64,000 bases of DNA from G963667675 sp965197565. GTDB lineage: Bacteria; Chloroflexota; Dehalococcoidia; Lucifugimonadales; UBA3495. Shown piece by piece: positions 8,465 to 16,546 of this stretch. The notes under the pieces are model-generated. The model ran no database searches. It was not told the origin of the DNA and worked only from the letters and a program-made list of their open reading frames with translations. The position numbers and the translations under genes were made by a program. Position 1 is the first letter of the stretch; every line of letters begins with the position of its first letter. The stretch is from the NCBI GenBank assembly GCA_965197565.1, contig CBDANK010000002.1, positions 620,001 through 684,000 of the forward strand. The letters run 5' to 3'.

Positions 8465-8467
8465 TAG
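7574..8467 (+). CDS. IS630-type transposase B, catalytic part (orfB)
   Basis: The catalytic half has the DDE_3 pattern: IFFVDEAHFRADAELRGKW (first Asp), LSVIWDNAPAHRGEPVREYL (second Asp) and LPGYSPDFNADEAIWGW (final Glu). Coordinates start at the frameshift because this frame has no convincing start of its own. The stop codon TAG at 8465-8467 uses the TA target duplication, so the element relies on flanking DNA for termination. Whether the C7 shift is programmed or an inactivating indel cannot be told from one copy. Confidence 0.78.
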   Translation, partial: PPALDQAQQEELKGAVQHSPDRSGIELANWYWKVVREFVSQRFGIRLSRSACLNYLHRLGFAFKRPKKRLVKADAAKRDAFVADYAALSEQAIQTGAKIFFVDEAHFRADAELRGKWVPKGELALVDSTSPRYGEKASYYSAVCLATGEVEWMELEGNSNAGTSVAFLMQLREKHPGPLSVIWDNAPAHRGEPVREYLRTPDLMLQLVNLPGYSPDFNADEAIWGWVREEATGNLCLRSRVAVQARVGKFLAGLADRKGEVKRRCRTVLQSRAEALPQDSWLDSKPTANAHPTLALV

Positions 8468-8668
8468 TAGGTGCTGTGTTTCCCAAGTTACTGGCATCCT
8501 TCAGTAACTCACACATCACCAATACACCCGACCCTTCTTTTTCCGAGAAGCGCCTCTATATGCTTTTTCGGTGGGCCGATGGGAACGAGATGTTTATTTC
8601 AGGGATGGCACACTAAGGGACATTGATCAAGCTATACCCACGACCTGCTGAGTTGCTGCTCAGGAAGG

Positions 8669-9061
8669 CTATCCGCTGCTTTCAGCGGCGCTGTCCGCGG
8701 TGGACTGTCCGCCGCTCTCCGGTGGGCCTTCGGGCATGCCCCCGTCGATCCAAGAGACTATCTCGTCGATTTCTTCATCGGAAAGAAAGGGCCCCCGCAG
8801 GGGCATCCGGCCCCAGGTGCCCACAGACCTGGCCAGAGAGCGGACGAACTGGGTTTCACGCCCCGGAACACCGGGTTCGATGGCCCGAATGCCGGATAGC
8901 ACAGATTCAGCCAGTTGCTGCGGTGAGTCCCAGTAAAAACGGTGAATTCCGGGAAGAGGGTTTCTGCCCCGGCGCTCAACCCAGCGCGCCATTATGCCAT
9001 CCAGAATCTCCTTGACTCTGGGCCAGTATACAACGTTGTTCTCCGGTGGTCCTTCCTTCAT
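8669..9061 (-). CDS. Small unknown protein with cytochrome-c-like tail, no haem motif
   Basis: 130 residues. The second half (RMPLRGPFLSDEEIDEIVSWIDGGMPEG, about 87-114) resembles the last helix and methionine-ligand loop of class I cytochrome c domains, where a phrase such as LSDEEI...W...G.P follows the axial Met. No CxxCH and no signal peptide are present, so it cannot bind haem covalently. It may be a fragment of a longer domain. It lies alone, next to insertion sequence B, and has no clear ribosome binding site. Confidence 0.45.
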   Translation of the reverse strand: MKEGPPENNVVYWPRVKEILDGIMARWVERRGRNPLPGIHRFYWDSPQQLAESVLSGIRAIEPGVPGRETQFVRSLARSVGTWGRMPLRGPFLSDEEIDEIVSWIDGGMPEGPPESGGQSTADSAAESSG

Positions 9062-9328
9062 CTATCCAGCTCTCGAAAGGTAAGTTTCTCCAACGACAGT
9101 CCCTCGCCTCACTTCCTGCGTCCCACTTTTTGACCCGGCTTCATTGTCATCCTTCTAAAAATACCCTCCGTCATACCCACGAAATACCTGCCCCATACTC
9201 CGATACGGAGCGGGTATCCGCGGCTCCAACGCCCCTGGACCCCGCGTTCGCACTATAGTATATCTGCACTGATGAGGTTCACCGTTGGGACAGGGCTTCG
9301 TTGAGCCATATTACCCTCCCCACTTCGG

Positions 9329-9823
9329 TCACTTCACAATACGGTACTCGCAAGTTACATTCTTGGAGGCAAACACTGACGATTCGTTGTCAAATAACAT
9401 GGTGTAGACCCCGGGAGAAGGCACCTTGATCTTGTCTTTCTCTCCGAAGGAGCGGTCTTTGGTTACTACAGCGACTCCGCGCGGGCCAATGAATAGAAAG
9501 TTGATGTCGTGGTCCGAAGAAAAACCATACTCAATCGACCAACCGGATTTCACGTTCAATTCAATCTTGTGGATTGTCCCAGCCGGAACACGGAATGCGC
9601 TACCTGAGAATGGTACATCGGGTCTGTCCCTGGAACCTCCTAAATCCCACCCAGACCAAGCAACCCCTTTACTATCGGAACGATAGGCAACGGTGGCATA
9701 TGGTGCTCCCTCACTTTTCATATTCATACGTGGCCTTCGCAAGACCATTAGCAATTCTGACGGGGTGTACCGGCTGAAGAGTGTCAAGTCGCACAACTGA
9801 GATTCCTCTCTTCCGCCGCGCAT
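9329..9823 (-). CDS. Unknown protein with a GOLD-like beta domain
   Basis: A 164-residue open frame. The last 100 residues suggest a beta-sandwich: VPAGTIHKIELNVKSGW, then INFLFIGPRGVAVV and a final VYTMLFDNESSVFASKNVT. The phrase 'Y..LFDN..S..ASK.V...Y' is typical of GOLD/emp24-like domains, which in bacteria occur in small secreted or lipid-anchored proteins. The N-terminus contains no signal peptide and may be displaced. Assignment is by pattern only. Confidence 0.45.
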   Translation of the reverse strand: MRGGREESQLCDLTLFSRYTPSELLMVLRRPRMNMKSEGAPYATVAYRSDSKGVAWSGWDLGGSRDRPDVPFSGSAFRVPAGTIHKIELNVKSGWSIEYGFSSDHDINFLFIGPRGVAVVTKDRSFGEKDKIKVPSPGVYTMLFDNESSVFASKNVTCEYRIVK

Positions 9824-9886
9824 CCGCTCGCAATGATAGAAAACCTGTCGCGCAGCAAGCCGCTTCCCAGGGCAGGCAACATAGCC

Positions 9887-10378
9887 CTATCTGGGGTGCT
9901 CGCTAACGGCCTCACTCTTTAGCAACTCTAAGGCGTGGGGAAGAACGGAGTTGACCACGTCCAAGCATTCACGCACCCCCTTGGTGCTGCCCGGCAGAGT
10001 AATGATCAGGGTGTTGCCGCGGATTCCGGCCACCGACCGGCTGAGCATAGCCATGGGAGTGAACTGCAAGGTGGCGGCCCGCATCGCCTCGGCCAAGCCG
10101 GGGACTTCTTTATCGATGACCTCCATGCAAGCCTCGGGGGTGACGTCATAGGGTCCCAAGCCGGTGCCGCCAGTGGACACGATCAGGTCCACATCCGGTG
10201 CATCGGCCCACTGGGACAGCCGGTCCGCTATCACTCGTCGGTCATCGGGAACGATCTCGTAGCGGACCACCTGGTAGCCCTGGGGCTCCAGCGCGTCCTT
10301 AATAGCCTGACCACTGCTGTCCTGCCGGGTGCCTTGATGCCCGGAAGTACTTACAGTTAAAACGCCAAGTCCAAACAC
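9887..10378 (-). CDS. moaB: Molybdopterin adenylyltransferase-type protein MoaB/MogA
   Basis: 163 residues from a GTG at 10378, which has TTGGAGG five bases upstream. The alternative ATG at 10456 would add 26 residues unlike the family. The protein shows the molybdenum-cofactor fold: LGVLTVSTSG at the start, STGGTGLGPYDVTPEA around residues 64-79 and LITLPGSTKGV near 120-132. MogA/MoaB activates molybdopterin by adenylylation before metal insertion. No other moa or moe gene is in the window. Confidence 0.88.
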   Translation of the reverse strand: MFGLGVLTVSTSGHQGTRQDSSGQAIKDALEPQGYQVVRYEIVPDDRRVIADRLSQWADAPDVDLIVSTGGTGLGPYDVTPEACMEVIDKEVPGLAEAMRAATLQFTPMAMLSRSVAGIRGNTLIITLPGSTKGVRECLDVVNSVLPHALELLKSEAVSEHPR

Positions 10379-10547
10379 AGTTGCCTCCAACGACCATAAT
10401 ATCACACCGTCGGCCTGCCAGAAACATAACCCAAGCGGGGCACAGTCAACCACCATGAGCCTGTCCCATAATCTCGTAATCCCATGAATCCAGGTTCAGA
10501 CAATCGCGCCAAGAACCGAAAGGCCCTGGTTAACCTTCCCGTCCGCA

Positions 10548-10576
10548 TTGACAAGGGAATTGCCCCCCCTTATATT
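10548..10576 (+). promoter_or_regulatory. Sigma70-type promoter for the HIT gene
   Basis: TTGACA at 10548-10553 and TATATT at 10571-10576 with an exact 17-base spacer. It lies downstream of the first in-frame ATG (10484), which shows that the HIT protein starts further in. Confidence 0.7.
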
Positions 10577-10624
10577 CACAGGGCAATGCCTCCGGGTATG
10601 CTAGGCCCAAGGAGAACAACACCA

Positions 10625-10960
10625 TTGACCGTAGCTGCCAATTGCGTGTTCTGCGATATTGTCGCCGAGCGGTCTCCCGCCAGGGTGCGTTACCTGGACG
10701 AGGAGATTATCGTCATAGTTAACCAGTTGACCTGGGTCCCTCTCATGCTGTTGGTCATACCCAAGAAACACATGGGGCAGAGCGAAATGTGGAGCAGCGG
10801 CCTGATGAGCAGGTTGGGCAGTGTGGCGGTGGATATGGGATGGTGGCTTGCTCCCAAAGGCTTCCGGGTTCTCTCCAACTTCGGACGAGACGGGATGCAA
10901 AGCCAAAGCCACGGCCACATACACGTGATCGGGGGGGCCCATCTGGGCGAGTACGCCTAA
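10625..10960 (+). CDS. HIT family nucleotide hydrolase/transferase
   Basis: 111 residues from a TTG at 10625, chosen because AAGGAG (10609-10614) precedes it and a promoter ends at 10576; upstream ATGs lie in repeat DNA or before the promoter. It has CVFCDIV at the N-terminus, VIPKKHM mid-protein and the histidine triad SHGHIHVIGG near the end, the nucleotide-binding motif that hydrolyses NMP-linked substrates. The length agrees with the 110-140-residue family. Substrate unknown. Confidence 0.82.
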   Translation: MTVAANCVFCDIVAERSPARVRYLDEEIIVIVNQLTWVPLMLLVIPKKHMGQSEMWSSGLMSRLGSVAVDMGWWLAPKGFRVLSNFGRDGMQSQSHGHIHVIGGAHLGEYA

Positions 10961-10995
10961 GACCTTCTTAATGAACAACCAGGCAGGGGCAGAGT

Positions 10996-11772
10996 ATGGG
11001 CGAGACGGTTCTCTACGATAAGCAAGAAAATGTGGTTACTATCACCCTCAACCGTCCAGAGGCGTTAAACTCAATCAACCGGCAATTGCGTCAAGAGTTG
11101 GCCGAGGCCATCACCGAGTTCGACGAAGACGCCGATGCCTTCGTTGGCATCATCACCGGGACGGGGCGGGCCTTTTGTGCCGGGCGGGACCTGAAGGAGC
11201 GGGCGGTGGACAACGCCGAGGGAATCCAAGCGCGGGCTTACCATAGCATGTCGCCCGACCGGCCCTACATGTGGCCCCAGACATGGAAGCCCTTGATCGC
11301 TGCGGTAAACGGATTCGCCCTGGCCGGAGGCTGGTCCATAGCCCAGATGTGCGACCTCCGGATCGCGGCCGAAGAGGCAAAACTGGGCATCACCGAAACC
11401 AAGTGGAGTCTATTGCCGCCCTTTGGGACCATCCTGCCCAAGATGCTGCCCTTGTCCGCAGTGCTGGAGCTGGTGTTTACCGCTCAGCCGGTCAGCGCAC
11501 AGAGGGCCTACGAGATGGGCTTCTTAAACAAGGTGGTTGCCGCCAACCAACTAATGCCCGAGGCCCTGGCCCTAGCCAGCCAAATAGCCGAAAACGCGCC
11601 CTTAGCGGTCCAGTATTTCAAGGAGCTGGCCTACCGGGGGTTGAACATGTCCACCCAGGACATTTCTTCGCTTACTTACCATATGTACGACCAGTTGCTT
11701 ACCACCGAGGACTCCAAAGAGGGCCCCAGGGCTTTCACCGAGAAGCGCAAGCCCCGCTGGCAGGGACGCTGA
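10996..11772 (+). CDS. Enoyl-CoA hydratase/isomerase (crotonase) family
   Basis: 258 residues with crotonase landmarks: LNRPEALNSIN near residue 20, the oxyanion-hole segment GTGRAFCAGRDLKE around 55-68 and FALAGGWSIAQMCDLRIA near 100-117. Of the two catalytic glutamates of classical hydratases, one position (usually GGCE) reads GGWS, while the second is kept in GITETKWSL. It may therefore be an isomerase or another CoA-dependent crotonase rather than a true hydratase. It follows the HIT gene by 35 bases in the same direction. Confidence 0.85.
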   Translation: MGETVLYDKQENVVTITLNRPEALNSINRQLRQELAEAITEFDEDADAFVGIITGTGRAFCAGRDLKERAVDNAEGIQARAYHSMSPDRPYMWPQTWKPLIAAVNGFALAGGWSIAQMCDLRIAAEEAKLGITETKWSLLPPFGTILPKMLPLSAVLELVFTAQPVSAQRAYEMGFLNKVVAANQLMPEALALASQIAENAPLAVQYFKELAYRGLNMSTQDISSLTYHMYDQLLTTEDSKEGPRAFTEKRKPRWQGR

Positions 11773-11823
11773 AGAAGATTGAATGCGCGATAATATAGTT
11801 AATCACTTTATGTAGAGTCCGCA

Positions 11824-12231
11824 ATGACGACGGCAACCGATTCCGACGAATCCCGGCTGGGGCGGCTGGAAGGGCAAATGGAGCAGATGGTTATCGCCCT
11901 CCAGGATGTCCGCAGTGAACTCCGGTCGGTCAATCACCGGATGGACCAAGGCTTTCAGGAGATACGAGGGGAAGTCGAGAACTTCCGCCAAGAGATACGA
12001 GGGGAAGTTGAGAACTTCCGCCAAGAGATACGAGGAGAAGTTGAGAACCTCCGCCAAGAGATACGAGAGGAAGTCGGGAACTTCCGCCAAGAGATACGAG
12101 GTGAAGTCGGGGACTTCCGCCAAGAGATACGCGGGGTCAATGCCAGGATAGACCGGCTGTTCCTAGCAACCTTGGCCATCGGCGGCGGCATCATCGCCGC
12201 CTTGGTGATCCAGGTAGTCCGGCCTGGGTAA
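11824..12231 (+). CDS. Coiled-coil repeat protein with C-terminal membrane anchor
   Basis: 135 residues. Residues 10-45 are heptad-rich (RLGRLEGQMEQMVIALQDV). Then five 11-residue repeats of the type EIRGEVENFRQ make a long continuous helix, and ATLAIGGGIIAALVIQVV forms a single C-terminal transmembrane segment. The eleven-residue (hendecad) period suits a right-handed or straight coiled coil. Such tail-anchored coiled-coil proteins are common and mostly uncharacterised; a scaffold or spacer role is a guess. It converges on the acyl-CoA dehydrogenase gene. Confidence 0.7.
   Translation: MTTATDSDESRLGRLEGQMEQMVIALQDVRSELRSVNHRMDQGFQEIRGEVENFRQEIRGEVENFRQEIRGEVENLRQEIREEVGNFRQEIRGEVGDFRQEIRGVNARIDRLFLATLAIGGGIIAALVIQVVRPG
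11959..12123 (+). repeat. Five in-frame 33-bp tandem repeats
   Basis: Five consecutive 33-bp units beginning GAGATACGAGG, differing at a few positions each, plus a partial sixth. They encode the eleven-residue repeats of the coiled-coil protein. The near identity of units indicates recent expansion by slippage or unequal exchange, so copy number may vary between strains. Confidence 0.9.
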
Positions 12232-12247
12232 TCCCCAGCATCAAGGA

Positions 12248-13414
12248 TTAAACCTGGTATTCGGGCCGGCGCAATAGCTGGCGGGCGATGACAAGCCGGA
12301 TGACCTCGTTGGTGCCTTCGCCGATGATCATCAAGGGCGCGTCCCGGTAGTATCGTTCCACCGGAGAGTCCTTGATGTAGCCGTAGCCGCCGTGGACCCG
12401 CATGGCTTCCAGCGCCACCTCCTGGCAGGTCTCGCTGGCGAACAGCTTGGCCATACCCGATTCCAGGTCCACCCGTTGGCCCAAGTCCTTTTTGGCGGCG
12501 GCGTCATAGGTCAGAAGGCGGGCCGCTTGGATTTTGGTGGCCATATCCGCCAGTTTCAGTTGGATAGCTTGGTGCTGGGAGATAGGGACGCCGAAAGTTT
12601 CCCGCTGTTGCGCGTAGTGTATGGCGGCCTGAAAGGCTGCTTGGGCCACGCCCACAGCCCGGGCCGCCACGTTGATTCGCCCCGTTTCCAAGCCGCTCAT
12701 CACTTGGCCGAAACCCCGGCCTTCTTGTCCACCCACTAGGTTCTCCGCCGGTATGCGGTAGTCCTCGAAAATCAACTCAGAGGTGTCCAAGCCCCGGTAG
12801 CCCAGCTTGTCCAAGTCCCGTCCGACGCGGAAGCCGGAGCCTCCTTTCTCCACAACAAAGCAGCTAATTCCCCGGTGCTTGGGTTCAGCGGCTTGATCGG
12901 TGCGGGCCAGCAGGCAAAAGGCGTCTCCGTAGCGGCCGTTGGTGATGAACATCTTGGTGCCGTTTAGGACGTATTCCTCTCCATCTTTCGTCGCGGTTGT
13001 TTGCAAATTCGCCACATCTGTGCCGGCGCCGGGTTCAGTGAGGGCCAGCCCGCCCCGCTTGCGTCCTGCCGCCAGGTCCGGAAGGAACCGCCGCTTCTGC
13101 TCTTCAGTGCCGTAATGGGTCAGGACATAGGTCAGGATGTGGTGGGTGCCGATAGCCCCGCTCAGGCTCATGAAGCCCTTGCTGATCTCCTCGAAGATCA
13201 TGGCGAAGGTAGTGTAGTCGAGGGCCATCCCGCCGTACTCTTCGGGCACGGTAATCCCGAACAAGCCCAACTTTTTCATCTTGTCGATGAGGTCCAAGGG
13301 GACCTCGTCCTCCCGGTCCAACCGGTTCGCGACCGGCTCTACTTCCCGGCGCACGAAATCCCTAACCAGGTTTATAATCTGTGTTTGGGCCTCATGGGGA
13401 GTTGCTGTGGTCAC
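12248..13414 (-). CDS. Acyl-CoA dehydrogenase
   Basis: 388 residues, the usual length for this FAD-dependent family. It shows FGITVPEEYGGMALDY at 50-66, LTEPGAGTDVANLQTTA near 127-143, FITNGRYGD and the C-terminal EAMRVHGGYGYIKDSPVERYYRD. The catalytic base is probably the Glu of GEGTNEV (about residue 366), as in short-chain and butyryl-type enzymes. It oxidises an acyl-CoA to the 2-enoyl-CoA and passes electrons to ETF. Two crotonases elsewhere in the window could act next in such a pathway, but they are not linked to it. Confidence 0.92.
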   Translation of the reverse strand: MTTATPHEAQTQIINLVRDFVRREVEPVANRLDREDEVPLDLIDKMKKLGLFGITVPEEYGGMALDYTTFAMIFEEISKGFMSLSGAIGTHHILTYVLTHYGTEEQKRRFLPDLAAGRKRGGLALTEPGAGTDVANLQTTATKDGEEYVLNGTKMFITNGRYGDAFCLLARTDQAAEPKHRGISCFVVEKGGSGFRVGRDLDKLGYRGLDTSELIFEDYRIPAENLVGGQEGRGFGQVMSGLETGRINVAARAVGVAQAAFQAAIHYAQQRETFGVPISQHQAIQLKLADMATKIQAARLLTYDAAAKKDLGQRVDLESGMAKLFASETCQEVALEAMRVHGGYGYIKDSPVERYYRDAPLMIIGEGTNEVIRLVIARQLLRRPEYQV

Positions 13415-13461
13415 AGAGGTCTCCTTTGAATTTAGAGTTCAGCCGTCAAAGACAACACCGT

Positions 13462-14517
13462 CTAGCTCTCATAAGCGTAACTGTAGCTGGGACTGGTGAC
13501 CCTGCCGCCATCAACGATCAAGTATTCCCGGTCGATAGGACGGCCTTCAAAGAAATTTATCAAGCAATCGCGGACGCCGTCGGCGTACCGTTTCTGGGCC
13601 TCCAGTGATGTTCCGGATGTATGCGGCGTCATCGCGTGATTGGGCATCTTCCGCCAGGGATGGTCGGCCGGCGCCGGTTGAGGGTACCATACGTCGCCGG
13701 CATATCCGGCCAGGTGGCCGCTCTCCATCACTTCCACCAGCGCCTCGGTGTCGACTATTCTCCCCCGGGCGGTGTTGACCAAGTAGGCGCCCTGTTTCAT
13801 GCTGTAAAGCTGCTCCCGGTCGAACAACCCCTGTGTTGTCGGCGTCAGGGGGATGTTGATGCTGACCACGTCGCACCGCCGAATAAGAGCATCCAGGTTT
13901 GAGTAACGAGCCCCCAGGAGCTGCTCCTCCGTAGTGCTCAGACGCCGATAATCAAAATAATAGGTATCCACATCGAAGGGTTTAAGCCGGGCCGCCACTC
14001 GCTGCCCAATACGCCCCATGCCGACTATACCCACGACCTTATCCTCCAGATCGTGAGATTTTGCGGCGATCTTACCTATATCCCAACCGCCCTCGATCAC
14101 TTCGTAGTAGGCAGGGATATAGTTGCGAACCAGGGTGAGGATCTGCATCACGACGTGTTCAGCCACGCTGACGACATTGCTGCCCGTGATCTCGGCCACG
14201 GTGACGTTTCGCTCCGCCGCAGCGGCTAGATCGAAATGGTCGGACCCAACGCCCGCGGTGAGGAGGAGGCGAAGCTTCGGCGCTTTTTCGATCCTTTCTC
14301 TGGTGATGTAGGCCGGCCAGAAGGGCGTGGCGATCAGGACGTCCGCGGTCGGGATCTCCTGGTCAAGTCCTGATTGAGTGTCGGTCAGCGCCACCAGTTC
14401 GTGGCCCCGCGCTTCCAACATCTCACGCAACCCAAGAGCGTTTTCCGCACATCCCAGGAGCTCCGGGGTTTCTTTTGCCGTCGGACCTCCGGGGTAGAGA
14501 ACGGCTACGACTTTCAT
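13462..14517 (-). CDS. fdh: NAD-dependent formate dehydrogenase
   Basis: 351 residues of the D-2-hydroxyacid dehydrogenase superfamily, with features specific to metal-free formate dehydrogenase: PFWPAY (65-70), TAGVGSD (87-93), Asn114 in GSNVVSVAEHVVM, Arg251 in NTARGR, Gln280 in PQPAPADHPWR and His299 in MTPHTSGT, then RYADG and EGRPI-EYLIV. These match the substrate-binding and catalytic residues of Pseudomonas and yeast enzymes. Asp189 in YYFDYRR favours NAD over NADP. It oxidises formate to CO2, giving NADH. AGGAGG lies just before the ATG. The N-terminal extension of some bacterial forms is absent. Confidence 0.88.
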   Translation of the reverse strand: MKVVAVLYPGGPTAKETPELLGCAENALGLREMLEARGHELVALTDTQSGLDQEIPTADVLIATPFWPAYITRERIEKAPKLRLLLTAGVGSDHFDLAAAAERNVTVAEITGSNVVSVAEHVVMQILTLVRNYIPAYYEVIEGGWDIGKIAAKSHDLEDKVVGIVGMGRIGQRVAARLKPFDVDTYYFDYRRLSTTEEQLLGARYSNLDALIRRCDVVSINIPLTPTTQGLFDREQLYSMKQGAYLVNTARGRIVDTEALVEVMESGHLAGYAGDVWYPQPAPADHPWRKMPNHAMTPHTSGTSLEAQKRYADGVRDCLINFFEGRPIDREYLIVDGGRVTSPSYSYAYES

Positions 14518-14743
14518 GGTTCCCTCCTAGCTTATGGAAGTATTCTTTTTTCGAGCGGCAGGACTAGGTCCGGACAAAGTTTACCGGCTGCGCACTGAGG
14601 GGGAGGGCAGGTTTTCAGTAATAGGTCCGGCCAAGAGTCCCTCAAAACGGCAGCGGGCTATCTTCGATGAAAAGTATAACACCAGGAACGGACGTGAGAC
14701 AGGTTTATCAACAGAGCCAGATAGTTTCTAAACCGTTGCCGGC

Positions 14744-15322
14744 TCAGGCTAAGTGCAGCGATCTAGCAGCCCTTAAAACCCAGGTCGGAACCGGTTCGAT
14801 AGCCCGCAATCCCAGCGTCACCAAGCAAGCGACAGCTACGCCGATAAGACCGCCAGCCAGCACATCACTGGGATAGTGCAGTCCATTGGCCACCCGCGCA
14901 AGACTCCACAATGCCGCCAGGAAAATCAGCACCAACGCGGCGCGCCGGTTCTTCATCCAGACGCCCACGGCCAAAGCGAAGGCCACGGCCGCCGGATTGG
15001 CGGGGAAGGAAGAGTCTGTGGGGGCATACAGAAGGTTGGCAAGGTGGTGCTGAATGAAGGGCCGCTCCCGAAAGTATTGTTGGTTCAGCAGCAACACCGC
15101 CAGATTAGCGAAACCCAGCGAGATGGCGCCGGTCAAAACGCCCCGTTGGTTGGTTTCCCGGCTTTTGGCGTCCCTTCCGTGGAACCAAAGCCCCAGTCCC
15201 CAAAAGCACATCAGCAGCGGCAAGAAGTAATCGCTGACCAGTAAGTAAATGAACCGGTCCAGGAGGTAGAACCTCCCGACACTCTGGTTCAGCCAAGCCA
15301 CCAATTCCGCTTCTAATGCCAC
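14744..15322 (-). CDS. PAP2-type membrane phosphatase-like protein
   Basis: 192 residues from a GTG at 15322; a longer frame would overlap the gene upstream. There are about five membrane segments. PAP2 motifs are present in part: RERPF (motif 1) and SLARVANGLHYPSDVLAGG (motif 3 with Arg, His and Asp). In motif 2 the usual histidine after SFPxx is a proline (SSFPANPAAVAF), so the proton-donor residue is missing. It resembles undecaprenyl-diphosphatase BcrC-type proteins. Catalytic activity is doubtful. It is in a minus-strand run with the next membrane protein and plsY. Confidence 0.72.
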   Translation of the reverse strand: MALEAELVAWLNQSVGRFYLLDRFIYLLVSDYFLPLLMCFWGLGLWFHGRDAKSRETNQRGVLTGAISLGFANLAVLLLNQQYFRERPFIQHHLANLLYAPTDSSFPANPAAVAFALAVGVWMKNRRAALVLIFLAALWSLARVANGLHYPSDVLAGGLIGVAVACLVTLGLRAIEPVPTWVLRAARSLHLA

Positions 15323-15351
15323 CAGCCGGCCACTTGCTTGAAAGCGGCTAT

Positions 15352-15885
15352 TTACCTTGTTTGGGCGACAAAGCGAGCGATCATCTTGAGCCGGAGAACC
15401 AGTTTTCCGAAACTTGCGCCACACCGGCCCGTTAGCCCGTTGCCGGTTGACTCAATCTTGGGTGTCTCCGGGGGTCTGTCCGGCCAAGGGATTCGCCAGG
15501 TCCGGTAAAGAGCGCGCAAGTAACTGCAATGCTTCAGGGCATCCAGGCCCGCCGGGAATTCAGACCGCTCGGCAGATAATTTCCGGTTGATTAACGAAGA
15601 CAGCAACAGCGTGAAAGCAAGAGCGGCGCCCGAGCCGGCGAAGAAGTAAGCGAACTGCTCATTACCGTTCAATCCTTGGGCAGTATCGGGTACGTTCCGA
15701 GGCTCGGAGAGAAAAAACCAGGTGAAGGAGCCGATGGCTAGCGCCAGCCCCAAGAAAAATGACCCAGGGCGATATTTAAGGTAGAGAATGCCGATGAGCC
15801 CTTTATATGCCCCGGCCATTTGGAAAACACCGCACGATACCAGGAAAACCAGGAGGTAGTAGTCAAGGATGAATGAGCCGGTCAC
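15352..15885 (-). CDS. Unknown four-helix membrane protein
   Basis: 177 residues from a GTG at 15885, nine bases after the plsY stop; the longer frame would overlap plsY by 160 bases. Four hydrophobic segments are visible, for example YYLLVFLVSCGVFQMAGAY and LGLALAIGSFTWFFL, with a charged C-terminal tail of about 60 residues. I recognise no family. Position between plsY and the PAP2 gene suggests a link with phospholipid or lipid-carrier metabolism, by context only. Confidence 0.6.
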   Translation of the reverse strand: MTGSFILDYYLLVFLVSCGVFQMAGAYKGLIGILYLKYRPGSFFLGLALAIGSFTWFFLSEPRNVPDTAQGLNGNEQFAYFFAGSGAALAFTLLLSSLINRKLSAERSEFPAGLDALKHCSYLRALYRTWRIPWPDRPPETPKIESTGNGLTGRCGASFGKLVLRLKMIARFVAQTR

Positions 15886-15893
15886 AGAGACGG

Positions 15894-16526
15894 CTAGCCT
15901 TGGGGCAGCATTTGTTCGTCGGTTGAGTCCGGCTCTACGTCCAAGCGCGTTTGGGAGGATGGAGTCCGCACACTGAAGTAGTGGGTTAAGCCCACCAACA
16001 CAGGCACGGCAACAGAGTAAATAACTACAGGATAGGAGTAGCCAACAGGCCATGCCAAAATAGGGACCGAAATAAGGAAGAAGGCTATAGCCAGAATTGC
16101 TTTTCTTTTCAGGAACAGGATCAGCAGGGTGACGGCGCCTACTGGGATTGCCAAAACCGGCAACAGGCCAAGCAAAACGCCGATGGCGGTGGCAGCCCCG
16201 CGGCCCCCGCGCATCCCCAGGTACACCGGCCAGTTGTGCCCGACCAAAACCGCTGCTCCGGCCGACATCTCCAAGGCCGTTGAATCGGCCAAACCCCGCA
16301 CCAGCACTATGACCGCTGCCCCTTTTGCAATGTCGACGATTCCGACCAACATCCCGGCTTTCGGGCTTACGTTGCGGAAGACGTTGGCGGCTCCGGGGTT
16401 GCGGTCGCCGAGTTGCCGGATGTCTTGGCCGGTGAGCAAGCGCGTAGCAATATACGCGGTGGGTATTCCTCCAATCAAGTAAGAAACCACAATGAGGCTA
16501 ACCCAGGTTAAGCCGTCCCAAGACAC
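15894..16526 (-). CDS. plsY: Acyl-phosphate glycerol-3-phosphate acyltransferase PlsY
   Basis: 210 residues of a polytopic membrane enzyme. It shows YLIGGIPTAYI at the N-terminus, then GDRNPGAANVFR (loop 1, glycerol-phosphate site), DIAKG and GHNWPVYLGMRGGRG (loops 2 and 3), the conserved PlsY set. It transfers the acyl group of acyl-phosphate to glycerol 3-phosphate, the first acylation in phospholipid synthesis. The first gene of a three-gene membrane-protein run, 20 bases from ilvE, which is also on the minus strand. Confidence 0.93.
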   Translation of the reverse strand: MSWDGLTWVSLIVVSYLIGGIPTAYIATRLLTGQDIRQLGDRNPGAANVFRNVSPKAGMLVGIVDIAKGAAVIVLVRGLADSTALEMSAGAAVLVGHNWPVYLGMRGGRGAATAIGVLLGLLPVLAIPVGAVTLLILFLKRKAILAIAFFLISVPILAWPVGYSYPVVIYSVAVPVLVGLTHYFSVRTPSSQTRLDVEPDSTDEQMLPQG

Positions 16527-16546
16527 TTAGGAGATTCCTCCATGGG

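Noticed and set aside
11959..12123. A CRISPR array
   Set aside because: The 33-bp repeats are in frame, contiguous without spacers, and part of a coding gene.
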